Shown piece by piece: positions 44,437 to 53,750 of a DNA stretch of 64,000 nucleotides. Made by a program: the position numbers and the translations under genes. The notes under the pieces are model-generated. The model was not told the origin of the DNA, ran no database searches, and saw only the letters and a program-made list of their open reading frames with translations. Source of the stretch: Salegentibacter sp. (GTDB lineage Bacteria; Bacteroidota; Bacteroidia; Flavobacteriales; Flavobacteriaceae); assembly GCA_017795085.1 (NCBI GenBank), contig CP051246.1, forward strand, positions 1,676,514-1,740,513. Direction: 5' to 3'. Numbering within the stretch: position 1 is the stretch's first letter; each line of letters starts with the position of its first letter.

Positions 44437-44766
44437 TCAAGCAAAATCAATAACTCCCCATTCGTAATCCCGTTCTACTTTAGTGATTCTAACTTTAAAA
44501 CTTTTATACCAAGTTTTTTTACCTTTTTCCTGCGCAATTAAATGCTCACTATTTTCTTTCCATTTTTTGATAGCTTCCAAATCTTTCCAATAAGAGACGG
44601 TAATTCCTATAGTTTCACGAGCACTTTCAACACCTAAAAAGCCAGGCTGTTTTTTAGCCAATTGCACCATTTTATCAGCCATTTCCGCATAGCCGGAAGA
44701 GTTTTTATGTTTAACCGATGTAAAAATCACAGCATAATACGGAGGTTTAGGGGTACTGGCAAGCAT
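44437..44766 (-). CDS. Antibiotic biosynthesis monooxygenase (ABM) domain protein
   Basis: 109 residues, a single ferredoxin-like ABM domain (YYAVIFTSVKHKNSSGYAEMADKMVQLAKKQPGFLGVESAR, then ISYWKDLEAIKKWKENSEHLIAQEKGK with V for I at the first position). Relatives are small cofactor-free oxygenases or stress-related YciE/YqjZ-like proteins. It begins 6 bases after the methyltransferase gene and is co-transcribed. Substrate unknown. Confidence 0.85.
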   Translation of the reverse strand: MLASTPKPPYYAVIFTSVKHKNSSGYAEMADKMVQLAKKQPGFLGVESARETIGITVSYWKDLEAIKKWKENSEHLIAQEKGKKTWYKSFKVRITKVERDYEWGVIDFA

Positions 44767-44772
44767 AATTTT

Positions 44773-45927
44773 TTAATTTTTCTTCGCTTTTTTACTGCCC
44801 TCGTAAACCTGATATTTAAGCAGTTTGGCTTCAAGGGCACCATTAAAAAATTTCATTTTTCTGGATGGCCGCAAGCCCACGTGTTTAATCGCCTCAAGGT
44901 TTGAAGTAATAAACCAGGCCTCACTACCGGGATAACTTTGTTTTAAGGTATCGCCAATATTTTCATAGAATTTGGGCATATCAATATCCAGGCGTTCTCC
45001 ATAGGGCGGATTAAACAATATATGCAAATGACGCTCATTTTCTTTTTCTGATTCAAAGAAGTCTTGGCGTTTTACTTTTATAAATTCAGCTAAATTGGCA
45101 TTTTTAATATTATCAATAGCTTTTTCTACTGCGGAAGGTGCTTTATCGTAACCCAGAATACTAAAATGAAAATCCCTTGCTTTATTCAACACCGATTCTT
45201 CTATTTTTTCAAACAAATCTTCTTCCCAATCTTTCCATTTTTCAAAAGCAAATTCCTTTCGGTTTAGATTTGGCGGAATGTTACAGGCAATCATTGCTGC
45301 TTCAATTAAAATAGTACCGCTACCGCACATCGGGTCTAGAAAGTCACTTTGTCCGTCCCAACCGGAATGTAACAATAAACCTGCAGCCAAAACTTCATTC
45401 ATCGGCGCAATATTCGTGGCGCTGCGATAACCGCGTTTATGTAATGAATCACCTGAACTGTCAAAAGAAACATCACAAAAATTCTTTTCAATATGAATGT
45501 TAATCCGCAAGCTGGGATGTTTTAAATCTACACTGGGACGGTTGCCAAATTTATCGCGAAACCGGTCTACAATAGCATCTTTGGTTTTAAGCGCAACATA
45601 TTTTGAATGCGTAAATATTTCAGAATGTAATGTACTATCTATCGCCAGGGTATCACCTATTTCCATAAATTCTTCCCAGGGTAAATCATAAATTTTGTGA
45701 TATAATTCTTCTTCGCTATTTACTTTAAAACTTTTATAAGCTTTTAAAATGGTTAATGCCGTACGCAAACTAAGATTTGCTTTATACATAAAACCTTTAT
45801 CCCCATAAAAACTCACATTTCGGGTACCTTCTTTAACATCCATTGCACCCAGATTTCTCAGTTCACGAGCCAAAACAGGTTCCAGGCCATACATTGTCTT
45901 GGCAACCATTTTAAAATTATTTCCCAT
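44773..45927 (-). CDS. THUMP-domain class I RNA methyltransferase (RlmL N-terminal-like)
   Basis: 384 residues. N-terminal ferredoxin-like plus THUMP region (about 1-160; AKTMYGLEPVLARELRNLGA) and a Rossmann methyltransferase domain with SAM loop FLDPMCGSGTILIEAAMIA and the base-flipping motif FNPPYGERL. The NPPY motif indicates methylation of an exocyclic amine, most likely guanine N2 in 23S rRNA by analogy to RlmL/YpsC. Followed closely by the ABM gene. Confidence 0.92.
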   Translation of the reverse strand: MGNNFKMVAKTMYGLEPVLARELRNLGAMDVKEGTRNVSFYGDKGFMYKANLSLRTALTILKAYKSFKVNSEEELYHKIYDLPWEEFMEIGDTLAIDSTLHSEIFTHSKYVALKTKDAIVDRFRDKFGNRPSVDLKHPSLRINIHIEKNFCDVSFDSSGDSLHKRGYRSATNIAPMNEVLAAGLLLHSGWDGQSDFLDPMCGSGTILIEAAMIACNIPPNLNRKEFAFEKWKDWEEDLFEKIEESVLNKARDFHFSILGYDKAPSAVEKAIDNIKNANLAEFIKVKRQDFFESEKENERHLHILFNPPYGERLDIDMPKFYENIGDTLKQSYPGSEAWFITSNLEAIKHVGLRPSRKMKFFNGALEAKLLKYQVYEGSKKAKKN

Positions 45928-45939
45928 ATCACATTTTTG

Positions 45940-45968
45940 TTGAAAACCACAAAAATACGTTAATTTTG
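45940..45968 (+). promoter_or_regulatory. Candidate promoter of the ZIP transporter gene
   Basis: TTG (45940-45942), 18 bases, TAATTTTG (45961-45968), a near match to the Bacteroidota consensus (usual spacing 19-20). The start would be about 45 bases before the ZIP start codon. A -7-like TATTTTTG on the opposite strand (45950-45957) could serve the divergent methyltransferase gene, but it lacks a -33 element. Confidence 0.5.
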
Positions 45969-46018
45969 TGAGCTTAGCGGGAGTTGCCCGACCAATAAAA
46001 AAAGCCTGAATTATTTAG

Positions 46019-46687
46019 ATGATCTATATTTTACCCTTTGTGGCCGTTTTGGCGGGATATGTTATTTCAAGATTTTTAAGCCCTGGGAATTCCGTTGCTT
46101 TTAAATTATTATTAAGCTTAAGTGGAGCTTACCTGCTCTCTGTAACGGTATTTGAACTTCTCCCGGAAGTTTATCGTTCTAATGAAAGCCACATTGGTTT
46201 TTTTATCATGTTGGGACTTTTGCTTCAGATAATACTTGAATTCATTTCAAAAGGTGTAGAACATGGCCACCTACACTATTCTGAAAAAAATGGTGATTTC
46301 CCTTTAATGTTGCTTATTAGTTTAAGTATTCACGCATTGTTGGAGGGTGTTCCCCTTAATGAAACCGGACATTTATTACATGGGGTGGTAATTCATAAAA
46401 TTCCGGTAGCGGCTATTTTATCGGTATTCCTTATTCATTCAAAGTTAAGTAAGGTCAAAGGCTTTTTATTTTTGGGTATTTTTGCATTAATGACACCACT
46501 TGGGAGTTTTCTGAAAGCTTATTTTCCAGAGATCAATCAAATCGCTCCTTATTTAAATGCAATGGTAATCGGAATATTTCTGCATGTTTCTACCACAATT
46601 CTTTTTGAAGCCTCTAAAAACCATAAGTTCAACGCTTCAAAACTGGGGGTCATTATTTTAGGAATTTTACTGGCTTATTTTATTTAA
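46019..46687 (+). CDS. ZIP-family metal transporter
   Basis: 222 residues with seven to eight hydrophobic helices. The conserved metal-site helices are present: SIHALLEGVPLNE (His and Glu) and HGVVIHKIPVAAIL. A His-containing loop (VEHGHLHYSE) precedes them, as is common in ZIP proteins. It should import zinc or another divalent metal across the inner membrane. The DUF4268 gene starts 1 base after its stop. Confidence 0.9.
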   Translation: MIYILPFVAVLAGYVISRFLSPGNSVAFKLLLSLSGAYLLSVTVFELLPEVYRSNESHIGFFIMLGLLLQIILEFISKGVEHGHLHYSEKNGDFPLMLLISLSIHALLEGVPLNETGHLLHGVVIHKIPVAAILSVFLIHSKLSKVKGFLFLGIFALMTPLGSFLKAYFPEINQIAPYLNAMVIGIFLHVSTTILFEASKNHKFNASKLGVIILGILLAYFI

Positions 46688-46688
46688 G

Positions 46689-47117
46689 ATGTTCAGCAGA
46701 GAAGAAAGTAAAAGATTAAGGGAGCAATTCTGGACGAGTTTTGGCATCGTGTACCGTACCAAATGGATTCGGTATAACACAAAAATCAAAGAAATCGAAC
46801 TCAAATTTACCTTTACTAGAAAATATGCCAAGGTTTCGTTGGATATCATTGATGCAGATGAACTTATACGTGCTTACTATTTTGAAAAATTATTAAGCCT
46901 AAAAAAAATAATCGTTTCTGAATACCTTCCCAAGGCCCAATTTGAAGAGTTTTATGAACTTCCCGAAGAAAAACTTATTTCCCGATTATTTGTTCAACAA
47001 GACGGAGTTAGTATCCATAATCGCCAACAATGGCCTGAAGTGATGTCATTTTTAAACAAAAATATGCTTCAACTTGAAGCCTTTTTTAAGGATTACCGCG
47101 AAGTTTTAGAGGGTTAA
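46689..47117 (+). CDS. DUF4268 domain protein
   Basis: 142 residues forming one DUF4268 domain (REQFWTSFGIVYRTKWIRYNTKIKEIELKFTF, VSLDIIDADELIRAYYFEKL, VQQDGVSIHNRQQWPEVMSFL). In other proteins this domain often follows nuclease-like modules, but here it stands alone. Co-transcribed with the ZIP transporter (1-base gap). Function unknown. Confidence 0.8.
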   Translation: MFSREESKRLREQFWTSFGIVYRTKWIRYNTKIKEIELKFTFTRKYAKVSLDIIDADELIRAYYFEKLLSLKKIIVSEYLPKAQFEEFYELPEEKLISRLFVQQDGVSIHNRQQWPEVMSFLNKNMLQLEAFFKDYREVLEG

Positions 47118-47406
47118 GAGAAATTTACCAGCTACGGTCTGGAAAGTTTAATACTACCAAAATAAACCTGTTTCTAGCTCTAGTGTATCTTAAAGATTAA
47201 CAACCTATACCCAAAGTCGGCACATAATGGCAATTAAACAGCTTGACTTTTAGGTCACAAATCCACAAGTAATTGCCTTAAAAAAATTAGTTAATTCGGG
47301 GTGAATTTCAGGTTATTAACCCCACTGACGGGAATAAATTTCAGGATACAGTTTTTCATTTTCTCAAGCTTCCCAAAAAGTGTATATTTAAAGAAAAGCA
47401 TCTATT

Positions 47407-47997
47407 ATGAAAATCACCTACACTTTACTTTTTCTATTTTTCTACGGAAGTTTAACAGCACAGCAAAACAATATCCTTCCGAAGGAAGTTCAGATTAAAA
47501 CCGCAAACCTGGCCGCTCCTGAAGGAGATCGTAACCAAACCAAAGTATACGGCTACAATGAAGATGGCAAAATGGTGGTTTTACGGGAAGGAAGCAACAA
47601 TTTGGTTTGCCTGGCCGATAATCCTGAAAAAAATGGTATTGCCGTAAGCTGCTACAATAAAAAGCTAGATGATTTTATGGCTCGCGGAAGGGAATTAAAA
47701 GCCCAGGGAATGAGTACGGAAAAACTTCGGAAAACACGAGGTCAGGAAGCCAAGGAAAGTAAACTTAAACTTCCTGATGCCCCGAGTATGACCTATATTG
47801 TAAGTGGACTTGAAGAAGATTACAACCCCGAAACAGGCGAGTTAAAAAACCTATATATGCGTTATGTAATTTATATGCCCTACGCCACTACTACAGCAAC
47901 CGGCTTACCCGATAAACCCTATAAAGAAGGAATGCCCTGGTTAATGGATCCCGGAACACACCGCGCCCATATTATGATTACTCCTCCCAGAGATTAA
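47407..47997 (+). CDS. Hypothetical secreted protein
   Basis: 196 residues with a clear signal peptide (MKITYTLLFLFFYGSLTAQ). I do not recognise the mature part. It contains two Cys (about residues 76 and 87, in NLVCLADNP and AVSCYNKK) likely to form a disulphide, and ends WLMDPGTHRAHIMITPPRD, a His-containing tail that looks conserved-site-like. No membrane helix beyond the signal. It stands between DUF4268 and a convergent MATE gene (3-base gap). Confidence 0.75.
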   Translation: MKITYTLLFLFFYGSLTAQQNNILPKEVQIKTANLAAPEGDRNQTKVYGYNEDGKMVVLREGSNNLVCLADNPEKNGIAVSCYNKKLDDFMARGRELKAQGMSTEKLRKTRGQEAKESKLKLPDAPSMTYIVSGLEEDYNPETGELKNLYMRYVIYMPYATTTATGLPDKPYKEGMPWLMDPGTHRAHIMITPPRD

Positions 47998-48000
47998 ATT

Positions 48001-49383
48001 TTACAACTGTTTATGACGTAACCTGATGGTCCGAATTTTCCAGTAGCCCCCTTTAAAATATATAAAAGCCCCAATAGCAGCTACCACATTTGAAGTAGGA
48101 AAAGCCCACCAAATTCCTTCAAAATCCAGTCCGGTTTTATGACTTAGAATAAATGCGGTTGGAAAACGAATAATCCATAAGCCTAAAGCAGAAATCAAAA
48201 GCGATGCTTTGGTAAATCCGGCACCATTAAAAACACCGTTTAAAACCTGTTGCACTCCCATCATTCCAAAAGCAGGAGCCATAATTTTAATAAATAAAGC
48301 CCCGTCTTTTATCACCTGAGGATCATTAGGAACAAAAAAAGCAGTGACCGGTTCAGCAACAATATGTAATAAAACTCCTACGGCTGTTAAACCGAAAAAA
48401 GCAATTTTGGTACTTAACTCCCCTATTTGCTCAGCTCGCTTAATACGTCCTGCACCAATATTTTGTCCCACCATAGTAGTGGTAGCCATTGCAAAACCAA
48501 GAGCTGGAACAACAATCAAACTCAATACCCGGCTTCCTATTCCATAAGCGGCCACGACACTACTTCCAAAACTAGTTACCAGCATTATCATTACTGTCAT
48601 CGCCCCTGCACGGGTAGATTGCTCAAGACTTGAAGGAATACCTATTTTAAACATTCGTTGGGTCCAAGGGAAATCAAATTTCATATCAGAAAAATTGATT
48701 TTTATTCCCACTCTCCCCCGATATAAAATCCAAATTCCCGCCAATGCTGATAAGCCCTGAGTTATAATACTGGCTACAGCTGCCCCGGCAACACCAAAAC
48801 CGGGTACAGGCCCAAATCCGAAAATAAATAAAGGATCTAGGATTAGATTGAGTAAAACCGTGCTTAAAACTATATACATGGGCAAAAGTACATTCCCGAT
48901 TCCACGCATAAGTGATTGAAAAACGTAGAACATAAAAAGAAAAATAAACCCCCAGGAAGAAACTTTAAAATAACTCACCGAATCTTCCAAAATTTCAGGA
49001 CCGGCACCTACCAGTTTCATCAAAGGTTCAGCCCCAAAATATCCAATTATTGCAAGAAAAAAAGCTATAATAGTAATCACAAAAATAGTTTGGGAAGAGC
49101 TGTAATTTACCTCTTGCTGATTTCCTGAACCTTTATATTGGGAAACGATAACCGTTCCCGCCAGGGTTAACCCACCGCCTAATGAAAGAATTAAAAACAA
49201 AATAGGAAAACTTATACTTACCGCGGCCACCGCATTGGCCCCTAAACGCCCCAACCAAAATGTATCGATTAACTGATAAGCAGTTTGAAGGATATTGGCC
49301 AAAATAATAGGCCATGCCAAATTTAGCAGTTTATAAAAAATACTGCCTTCAGTTAGGTTTTGTTGTTTATAATTTCGCTTCAA
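48001..49383 (-). CDS. MATE-family efflux transporter
   Basis: 460 residues with twelve transmembrane helices in two related halves. The start ILANILQTAYQLIDTFWLGRLGANAVAAVSISFP is the typical MATE N-terminal block, and AGAMTVMIMLVTSFGSSVVAAYGIGSRV opens the second half. Exports drugs or metabolites in exchange for H+ or Na+. Substrate unknown. Confidence 0.94.
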   Translation of the reverse strand: MKRNYKQQNLTEGSIFYKLLNLAWPIILANILQTAYQLIDTFWLGRLGANAVAAVSISFPILFLILSLGGGLTLAGTVIVSQYKGSGNQQEVNYSSSQTIFVITIIAFFLAIIGYFGAEPLMKLVGAGPEILEDSVSYFKVSSWGFIFLFMFYVFQSLMRGIGNVLLPMYIVLSTVLLNLILDPLFIFGFGPVPGFGVAGAAVASIITQGLSALAGIWILYRGRVGIKINFSDMKFDFPWTQRMFKIGIPSSLEQSTRAGAMTVMIMLVTSFGSSVVAAYGIGSRVLSLIVVPALGFAMATTTMVGQNIGAGRIKRAEQIGELSTKIAFFGLTAVGVLLHIVAEPVTAFFVPNDPQVIKDGALFIKIMAPAFGMMGVQQVLNGVFNGAGFTKASLLISALGLWIIRFPTAFILSHKTGLDFEGIWWAFPTSNVVAAIGAFIYFKGGYWKIRTIRLRHKQL

Positions 49384-49702
49384 AAAAATTAAATTAGCAT
49401 TGCAAATAATAAGATTCAGTAGAAATAAAAATAAAACCTTACATCTAAAATAAAGTTTTTAAGGGCAAATTAAGGTTACATATCAAGCTTATTCTTTATA
49501 ATCTTATTTGCAATATTAACAGCCTTAACAATACTTAACAAGATCCAAAATTCGGAATTATTTTAATTCTATAACAAAGATGCTTTTTTAAAATTTGGTT
49601 TGATATTTTATATTCCTAAACTGCCGTTAATTAAGTTAATTTTTCTGCTTAAAACTTTATTCTGAATTACTTTCATACCGATTAAGCATTCAAAATATTG
49701 CT
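49384..49702. other. Intergenic stretch, no features seen
   Basis: 319 bp of AT-rich sequence between the divergent MATE and DUF2383-like genes. I see no consensus promoter, hairpin or repeat of note. Confidence 0.5.
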
Positions 49703-50140
49703 ATGATACAAAAAAGATATATTCCGATTTTAAAGACACATTATCTCAATAATTTAAAGTCTGAAGCTTTTTACAGACAGTGTTATTGGCATGAACGGAA
49801 AATATATCTTAGAAATTTACTTGAGAAGTTATATACCCAAAAAGCTTCGTTTAACCGGGATTTATCCCAGTTTTATTTAAATCATAACAACCAAAAACAA
49901 ACGGGTAGAGTTTCCTTACTTCCAAAAAGCCGAAAAAGCACTCTGCCCAAAATTCAGAAACAATCATTTCGGAGGCTGGAATGCCAATGTCTTGAACTAG
50001 AGCAAAAATCATTAAAATTCTATCAAAATTCCCTTAAGCAAGTTACCAATGGTGAATTACGTAATATCTTTCTAAACCATAGATATCAAATTGTTCATAT
50101 TTTAGAAAATGTAGAAGTAATGAATAAATATATTATTTAA
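49703..50140 (+). CDS. Hypothetical small helical protein, possibly DUF2383/ferritin-like
   Basis: 145 residues, basic and helical. Two blocks (LKTHYLNNLKSEAFYRQCYW..., and CLELEQKSLKFYQNSLKQVTNGELRNIFLNHRYQIVHILENVEVM) have the helix spacing of four-helix PA2169/DUF2383 proteins, but the metal ligands of true ferritins are not evident. Isolated between long intergenic gaps. Family call is tentative. Confidence 0.55.
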   Translation: MIQKRYIPILKTHYLNNLKSEAFYRQCYWHERKIYLRNLLEKLYTQKASFNRDLSQFYLNHNNQKQTGRVSLLPKSRKSTLPKIQKQSFRRLECQCLELEQKSLKFYQNSLKQVTNGELRNIFLNHRYQIVHILENVEVMNKYII

Positions 50141-50830
50141 GTTTGTTACCACTTGGTTTTAAAAATTTATACACTAAGCTGTAAAGATAAGGTGTATTGC
50201 CACTAGAACAATCCCCTACAAACCGGCAACCACCCCAAAAGTGAAGAATCCTGAAATAAACTAATTATTCCAATAAACGGTATTATATATTGATTTTTTT
50301 CAAGCTCAAAAATATATAAAAAACCCCGGACTTGTTAGTCTCATACAAACCCGGGATTCATCTTTTGATTGGCTAGAAAATAAAATGAATGATTCTATTG
50401 ATTCCCTCATTAGTGATTTCAATAAAACAACATTTTACTTTTAAATCAATCACAATATAGTTAAATATATACACCTTACATAAATATTTAGCTTATTCTT
50501 TATTTAAAATAACATAATTAGCAAAAAAATCCAGTTATTATATACAAGGAGTTTAAAAAAATCACAAATCAATAAGCTTGGGGCAAGTAGACGAATTATG
50601 TATTGAAAAAAAATTCTCGCCCGCGGGAAAACGGGAGCCTTTCGCATAAATAAATTCAATTGATGTAAATCTCAATTTTCTATTGGCAATTTCTTAGGAA
50701 AGCTATACAATACTTAAGAAAAATTTAGCACCTCAACCAACCTAAGTCCTTTGTTATCAAATGAAATCAGCTTATATTACTAGTTCAGATTAACCCACTG
50801 CTACAATTTTAAATATTGCAGCATTAAAGA
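50141..50830. other. Long intergenic stretch with a hairpin and a diverged repeat
   Basis: 690 bp without a gene. An imperfect hairpin lies at about 50323-50354 (CCCCGGACTTGT / ACAAACCCGGG), and a diverged family A repeat at 50574-50634 (CTTGGGGCAAGTAGACGAAT ... TTCTCGCCCG). The rest is AT-rich with no consensus promoter that I can support. Confidence 0.5.
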
Positions 50831-51991
50831 ATGAAAATTATGGCATTGATAGATGAAAAAGATTTAAAAAAAATCACTGAATTCAACGGAAATTGTGTTT
50901 CCATTTTTATTCCTACGCAGCGAGCGGGAAAAGAGGTATTAGAAGAAAAAAATAAAATTCATCTTAAATCACTTTGGAAAGAAATCAGCACAAAACTCAG
51001 CGAAAAAGGTGTTGAAAAAAGCGAAATTGAAGCCATAAACACCCCCATTCAAAAATTACTAAATAATCGCGACTTCTGGAGACACCAATCAGATGGATTA
51101 GCCATTTTTGCCGCCAAAGATTTTTTTGAATATTATAATCTTCCTCTAAAATTTGAAGCCCATTATTACATTAACAAGGAGTTTTATATTAAACCTATAG
51201 TTCCTATTTTTTCTGGTGATGGCCGTTTTAATTTACTTAGTCTTCAGTTAGAAGAAGTAAAATTATATGAGGCAACAAAATACAGTATTGGGCCGATAGA
51301 AATTCAAGATTCAATACCACAAAGATTAGAAGACCGTGTAGGTTACGATTATCAAGAAAAAACCCTCCAGCAAAAAAGTGGAGCTACCTCTATGGGGCAA
51401 AAGAATATGCACGGCCATGCCGGGGCTGATCGAGAACGAAAAGATGAAATTTTACGCTTTTTTAGAGCGGTAGATCAGGGATTAAATGAATATTTACAAC
51501 AAGAGAAATTGCCTTTATTGGTAGCCTGTCAGGATTACCTTTTCTCTATTTATAAAGATGCCAATACCTATCAAAACCTTTATCCCGAAGTCGTTCCAGG
51601 GAATCCCGGCGAGACCGATATGATTGGTCTTCACAAAAAAGCCTGGCAGGTAATTGGCTCCCATTTTGAATCGCAAAAGAGAGAAAAAATTGAGCAATTT
51701 AAAGAACAACATAATACCGAAAAAACTTCAGCAGTCGTACACGATATCTTTCCGGCTATTCACCAGGGAAAAGTCGATACCCTATTATTAGAAAACCGTG
51801 GCGAGATTTGGGGAAAGTACGATAAAGAAACAATGAAAGTGGAAATTGAAGACCAACAAAATTCAGAAAATATTTCTTTAATGAATTGGGCCGCAGCCAA
51901 AGTACTGGAACAAAACGGGCAGGTATTTTTGGTTGAAGAAGCTCAAATGCCGGAAAAAAATTCAAAAATAAATGCGATCTATCGTTATTAA
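50831..51991 (+). CDS. baeRF-like (archaeo-eukaryotic release-factor-like) protein
   Basis: 386 residues, soluble. The layout matches the bacterial release-factor-like (baeRF) families: an N-terminal alpha/beta part (GNCVSIFIPTQRAG, then IFAAKDFFEYYNLP), a middle domain, and a C-terminal part with VVHDIFPAIHQGKVDTLLLENRGEIWGKY. Such proteins are proposed to act on stalled ribosomes or in stress, without direct proof. The GGQ tripeptide of true release factors is absent. Start is M1 or M4. A strong terminator follows. Confidence 0.6.
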   Translation: MKIMALIDEKDLKKITEFNGNCVSIFIPTQRAGKEVLEEKNKIHLKSLWKEISTKLSEKGVEKSEIEAINTPIQKLLNNRDFWRHQSDGLAIFAAKDFFEYYNLPLKFEAHYYINKEFYIKPIVPIFSGDGRFNLLSLQLEEVKLYEATKYSIGPIEIQDSIPQRLEDRVGYDYQEKTLQQKSGATSMGQKNMHGHAGADRERKDEILRFFRAVDQGLNEYLQQEKLPLLVACQDYLFSIYKDANTYQNLYPEVVPGNPGETDMIGLHKKAWQVIGSHFESQKREKIEQFKEQHNTEKTSAVVHDIFPAIHQGKVDTLLLENRGEIWGKYDKETMKVEIEDQQNSENISLMNWAAAKVLEQNGQVFLVEEAQMPEKNSKINAIYRY

Positions 51992-52013
51992 ATATCAAGC
52001 ACACTTTTTTTAA

Positions 52014-52044
52014 AACAGTCAATAATTTCCATTGGCTGTTTTTT
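52014..52044 (+). terminator. Rho-independent terminator
   Basis: AACAGTCAAT (52014-52023) pairs with ATTGGCTGTT (52031-52040, one G-T wobble) over a 7-base loop and is followed by TTTT. It ends the baeRF-like gene. Confidence 0.8.
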
Positions 52045-52080
52045 ATTGAAAACACTTATCTTTAAACTAAATTAAAAACT

Positions 52081-52821
52081 ATGGAAACCAACCTCGCGGT
52101 GCTTATTGATGGTGATAATATCCCTTCAGCCTATATAAAAGAAATGATGGAAGAAATTGCTAAATACGGCAATCCCACTATAAAACGAATTTACGGTGAC
52201 TGGACCAAGCCACATTTGGCCAAATGGAAGAATGTTCTACTTGAGAATGCAATAAATCCCATTCAACAATATGCCTATACACAAGGCAAGAATGCTACCG
52301 ATTCTGCTATGATTATTGATGCGATGGATATTTTATATTCCAACAAAGTTGACGGATTTTGCCTTGTTTCCAGCGACAGCGATTTTACCAAACTCGCCAC
52401 ACGATTACGAGAAGCTGGAATGAAAGTCTACGGAATTGGAGAAAAGAAAACCCCCGATCCTTTTATTGTGGCTTGTGACCGATTTATTTACCTGGAAATT
52501 CTGAAAGACAGTGATGAGAAAGATACTGTAGATGAAACAGGGAAAACAAAAAAACAAAAGAAGAAAAATGTAGACAAAATCACGCCGAAAGTTATAAAGC
52601 TTATCTCCACCACCATTTCAGATGTTGCCGATGAAGACGGTTGGGCTTTTTTAGGTGATGTGGGAAGCTTATTACAAAAAAAACAACCTAATTTTGATTC
52701 AAGAAATTACGGTTACGATAAATTAACGCCACTAATAAGTTCTATACCTAAATTTGATGTTGAGTCACGCCCGGGACAAAATAGCCGTTTTAAGCTCATT
52801 TATGTTAGAAATAAAAAATAA
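52081..52821 (+). CDS. NYN-domain RNase-like protein with OST-HTH/LOTUS domain
   Basis: 246 residues. The N-terminal NYN (PIN-like) nuclease domain has its acidic residues in VLIDGDNIP, NATDSAMIIDAMDIL and VSSDSDFTKLATRL. After a Lys-rich linker (about 155-170) comes a C-terminal OST-HTH/LOTUS fold (PKVIKLISTTISDVADEDGWAFLGDVGSLLQKKQPNFDSRNYGYDKLTPLISSI) thought to bind RNA. The protein probably cuts or holds RNA. It is 2 bases before the pirin gene, so likely co-transcribed. Confidence 0.9.
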   Translation: METNLAVLIDGDNIPSAYIKEMMEEIAKYGNPTIKRIYGDWTKPHLAKWKNVLLENAINPIQQYAYTQGKNATDSAMIIDAMDILYSNKVDGFCLVSSDSDFTKLATRLREAGMKVYGIGEKKTPDPFIVACDRFIYLEILKDSDEKDTVDETGKTKKQKKKNVDKITPKVIKLISTTISDVADEDGWAFLGDVGSLLQKKQPNFDSRNYGYDKLTPLISSIPKFDVESRPGQNSRFKLIYVRNKK

Positions 52822-52823
52822 TT

Positions 52824-53672
52824 ATGCGAAGTATTAAGAAAGTCCACGAATCAGTATCCAGACCTATTGCCGATCTAAAAACCGTTTCGCCAATGCCAAC
52901 AGCCAGCGTGGAAATGATTGACCCTTTTTTATTTTTAAATCACCACGGGCCACAAACTTACGGTCCAAAAAATAATGGATTGCCCTTTGGGCCACATCCA
53001 CACCGCGGAATGGAAACCGTAACTTTTATCCTAAAAGGGGACATTGCCCATAAAGATTCAAGCGGAAATAAAAGTGTTATTGAAGCCGGCGGCGTACAAT
53101 GGATGACAGCCGGACGCGGACTTATACATGCTGAAGTTTCTTCTGATAAATTTCTTGAAAAAGGCGGGGATTTGGAAATCCTGCAACTTTGGGTGAATTT
53201 ACCAGCACATTTAAAAATGGTTGAACCTTCTTATAAAGGTTTGCAGAAAAATGATATTCCAGTAAAAGAATTTAAAAATGGACTGGCACAGGTGGTTTCC
53301 GGAAAATTCATGGGAACTTCTGGAGCTTTTAAAACCAAGATCCAGATTAACCTGGCAACTATTTATTTAGACAAATCTGGTGACCTGGAATTAGAAATTC
53401 CAGCTTCCCATACTATTTTCTTTTACGTCATAAAAGGTGAAGTAAATGTAAACAACACCCAGGCCATACAAACTCGACTTGTAGAGTTTGAGAATGATTC
53501 AGAACTCCTGAAAATTAAAGCCATTGAAAACAGTATTATTCTCTTTGGCCACGCCAAACCATTTGATGAACCCGTAGTTGCCCGGGGACCGTTTGTAATG
53601 AATACCATGGAAGAAATTAACCAGGCTTATATGGATTACCAGGCCGGGAAATTAGGCACCTGGACGGAATAA
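52824..53672 (+). CDS. Pirin-family cupin protein
   Basis: 282 residues. Two cupin barrels; the first has the metal ligands in FGPHPHRGMETVTFILKGDIAHKDS and IEAGGVQWMTAGRGLIHAE. The C-terminal half (ILFGHAKPFDEPVVARGPFVMNT) is typical of pirins. Some relatives oxidise quercetin, others bind regulators; the role here is unknown. Convergent with the his operon. Confidence 0.93.
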   Translation: MRSIKKVHESVSRPIADLKTVSPMPTASVEMIDPFLFLNHHGPQTYGPKNNGLPFGPHPHRGMETVTFILKGDIAHKDSSGNKSVIEAGGVQWMTAGRGLIHAEVSSDKFLEKGGDLEILQLWVNLPAHLKMVEPSYKGLQKNDIPVKEFKNGLAQVVSGKFMGTSGAFKTKIQINLATIYLDKSGDLELEIPASHTIFFYVIKGEVNVNNTQAIQTRLVEFENDSELLKIKAIENSIILFGHAKPFDEPVVARGPFVMNTMEEINQAYMDYQAGKLGTWTE

Positions 53673-53750
53673 ATCTTCACGGTAAATTACAATCCAAAAA
53701 ATATATTACGATCCCAAATCTAGCCTCAAGTATTAAACTCGATTATCGAA

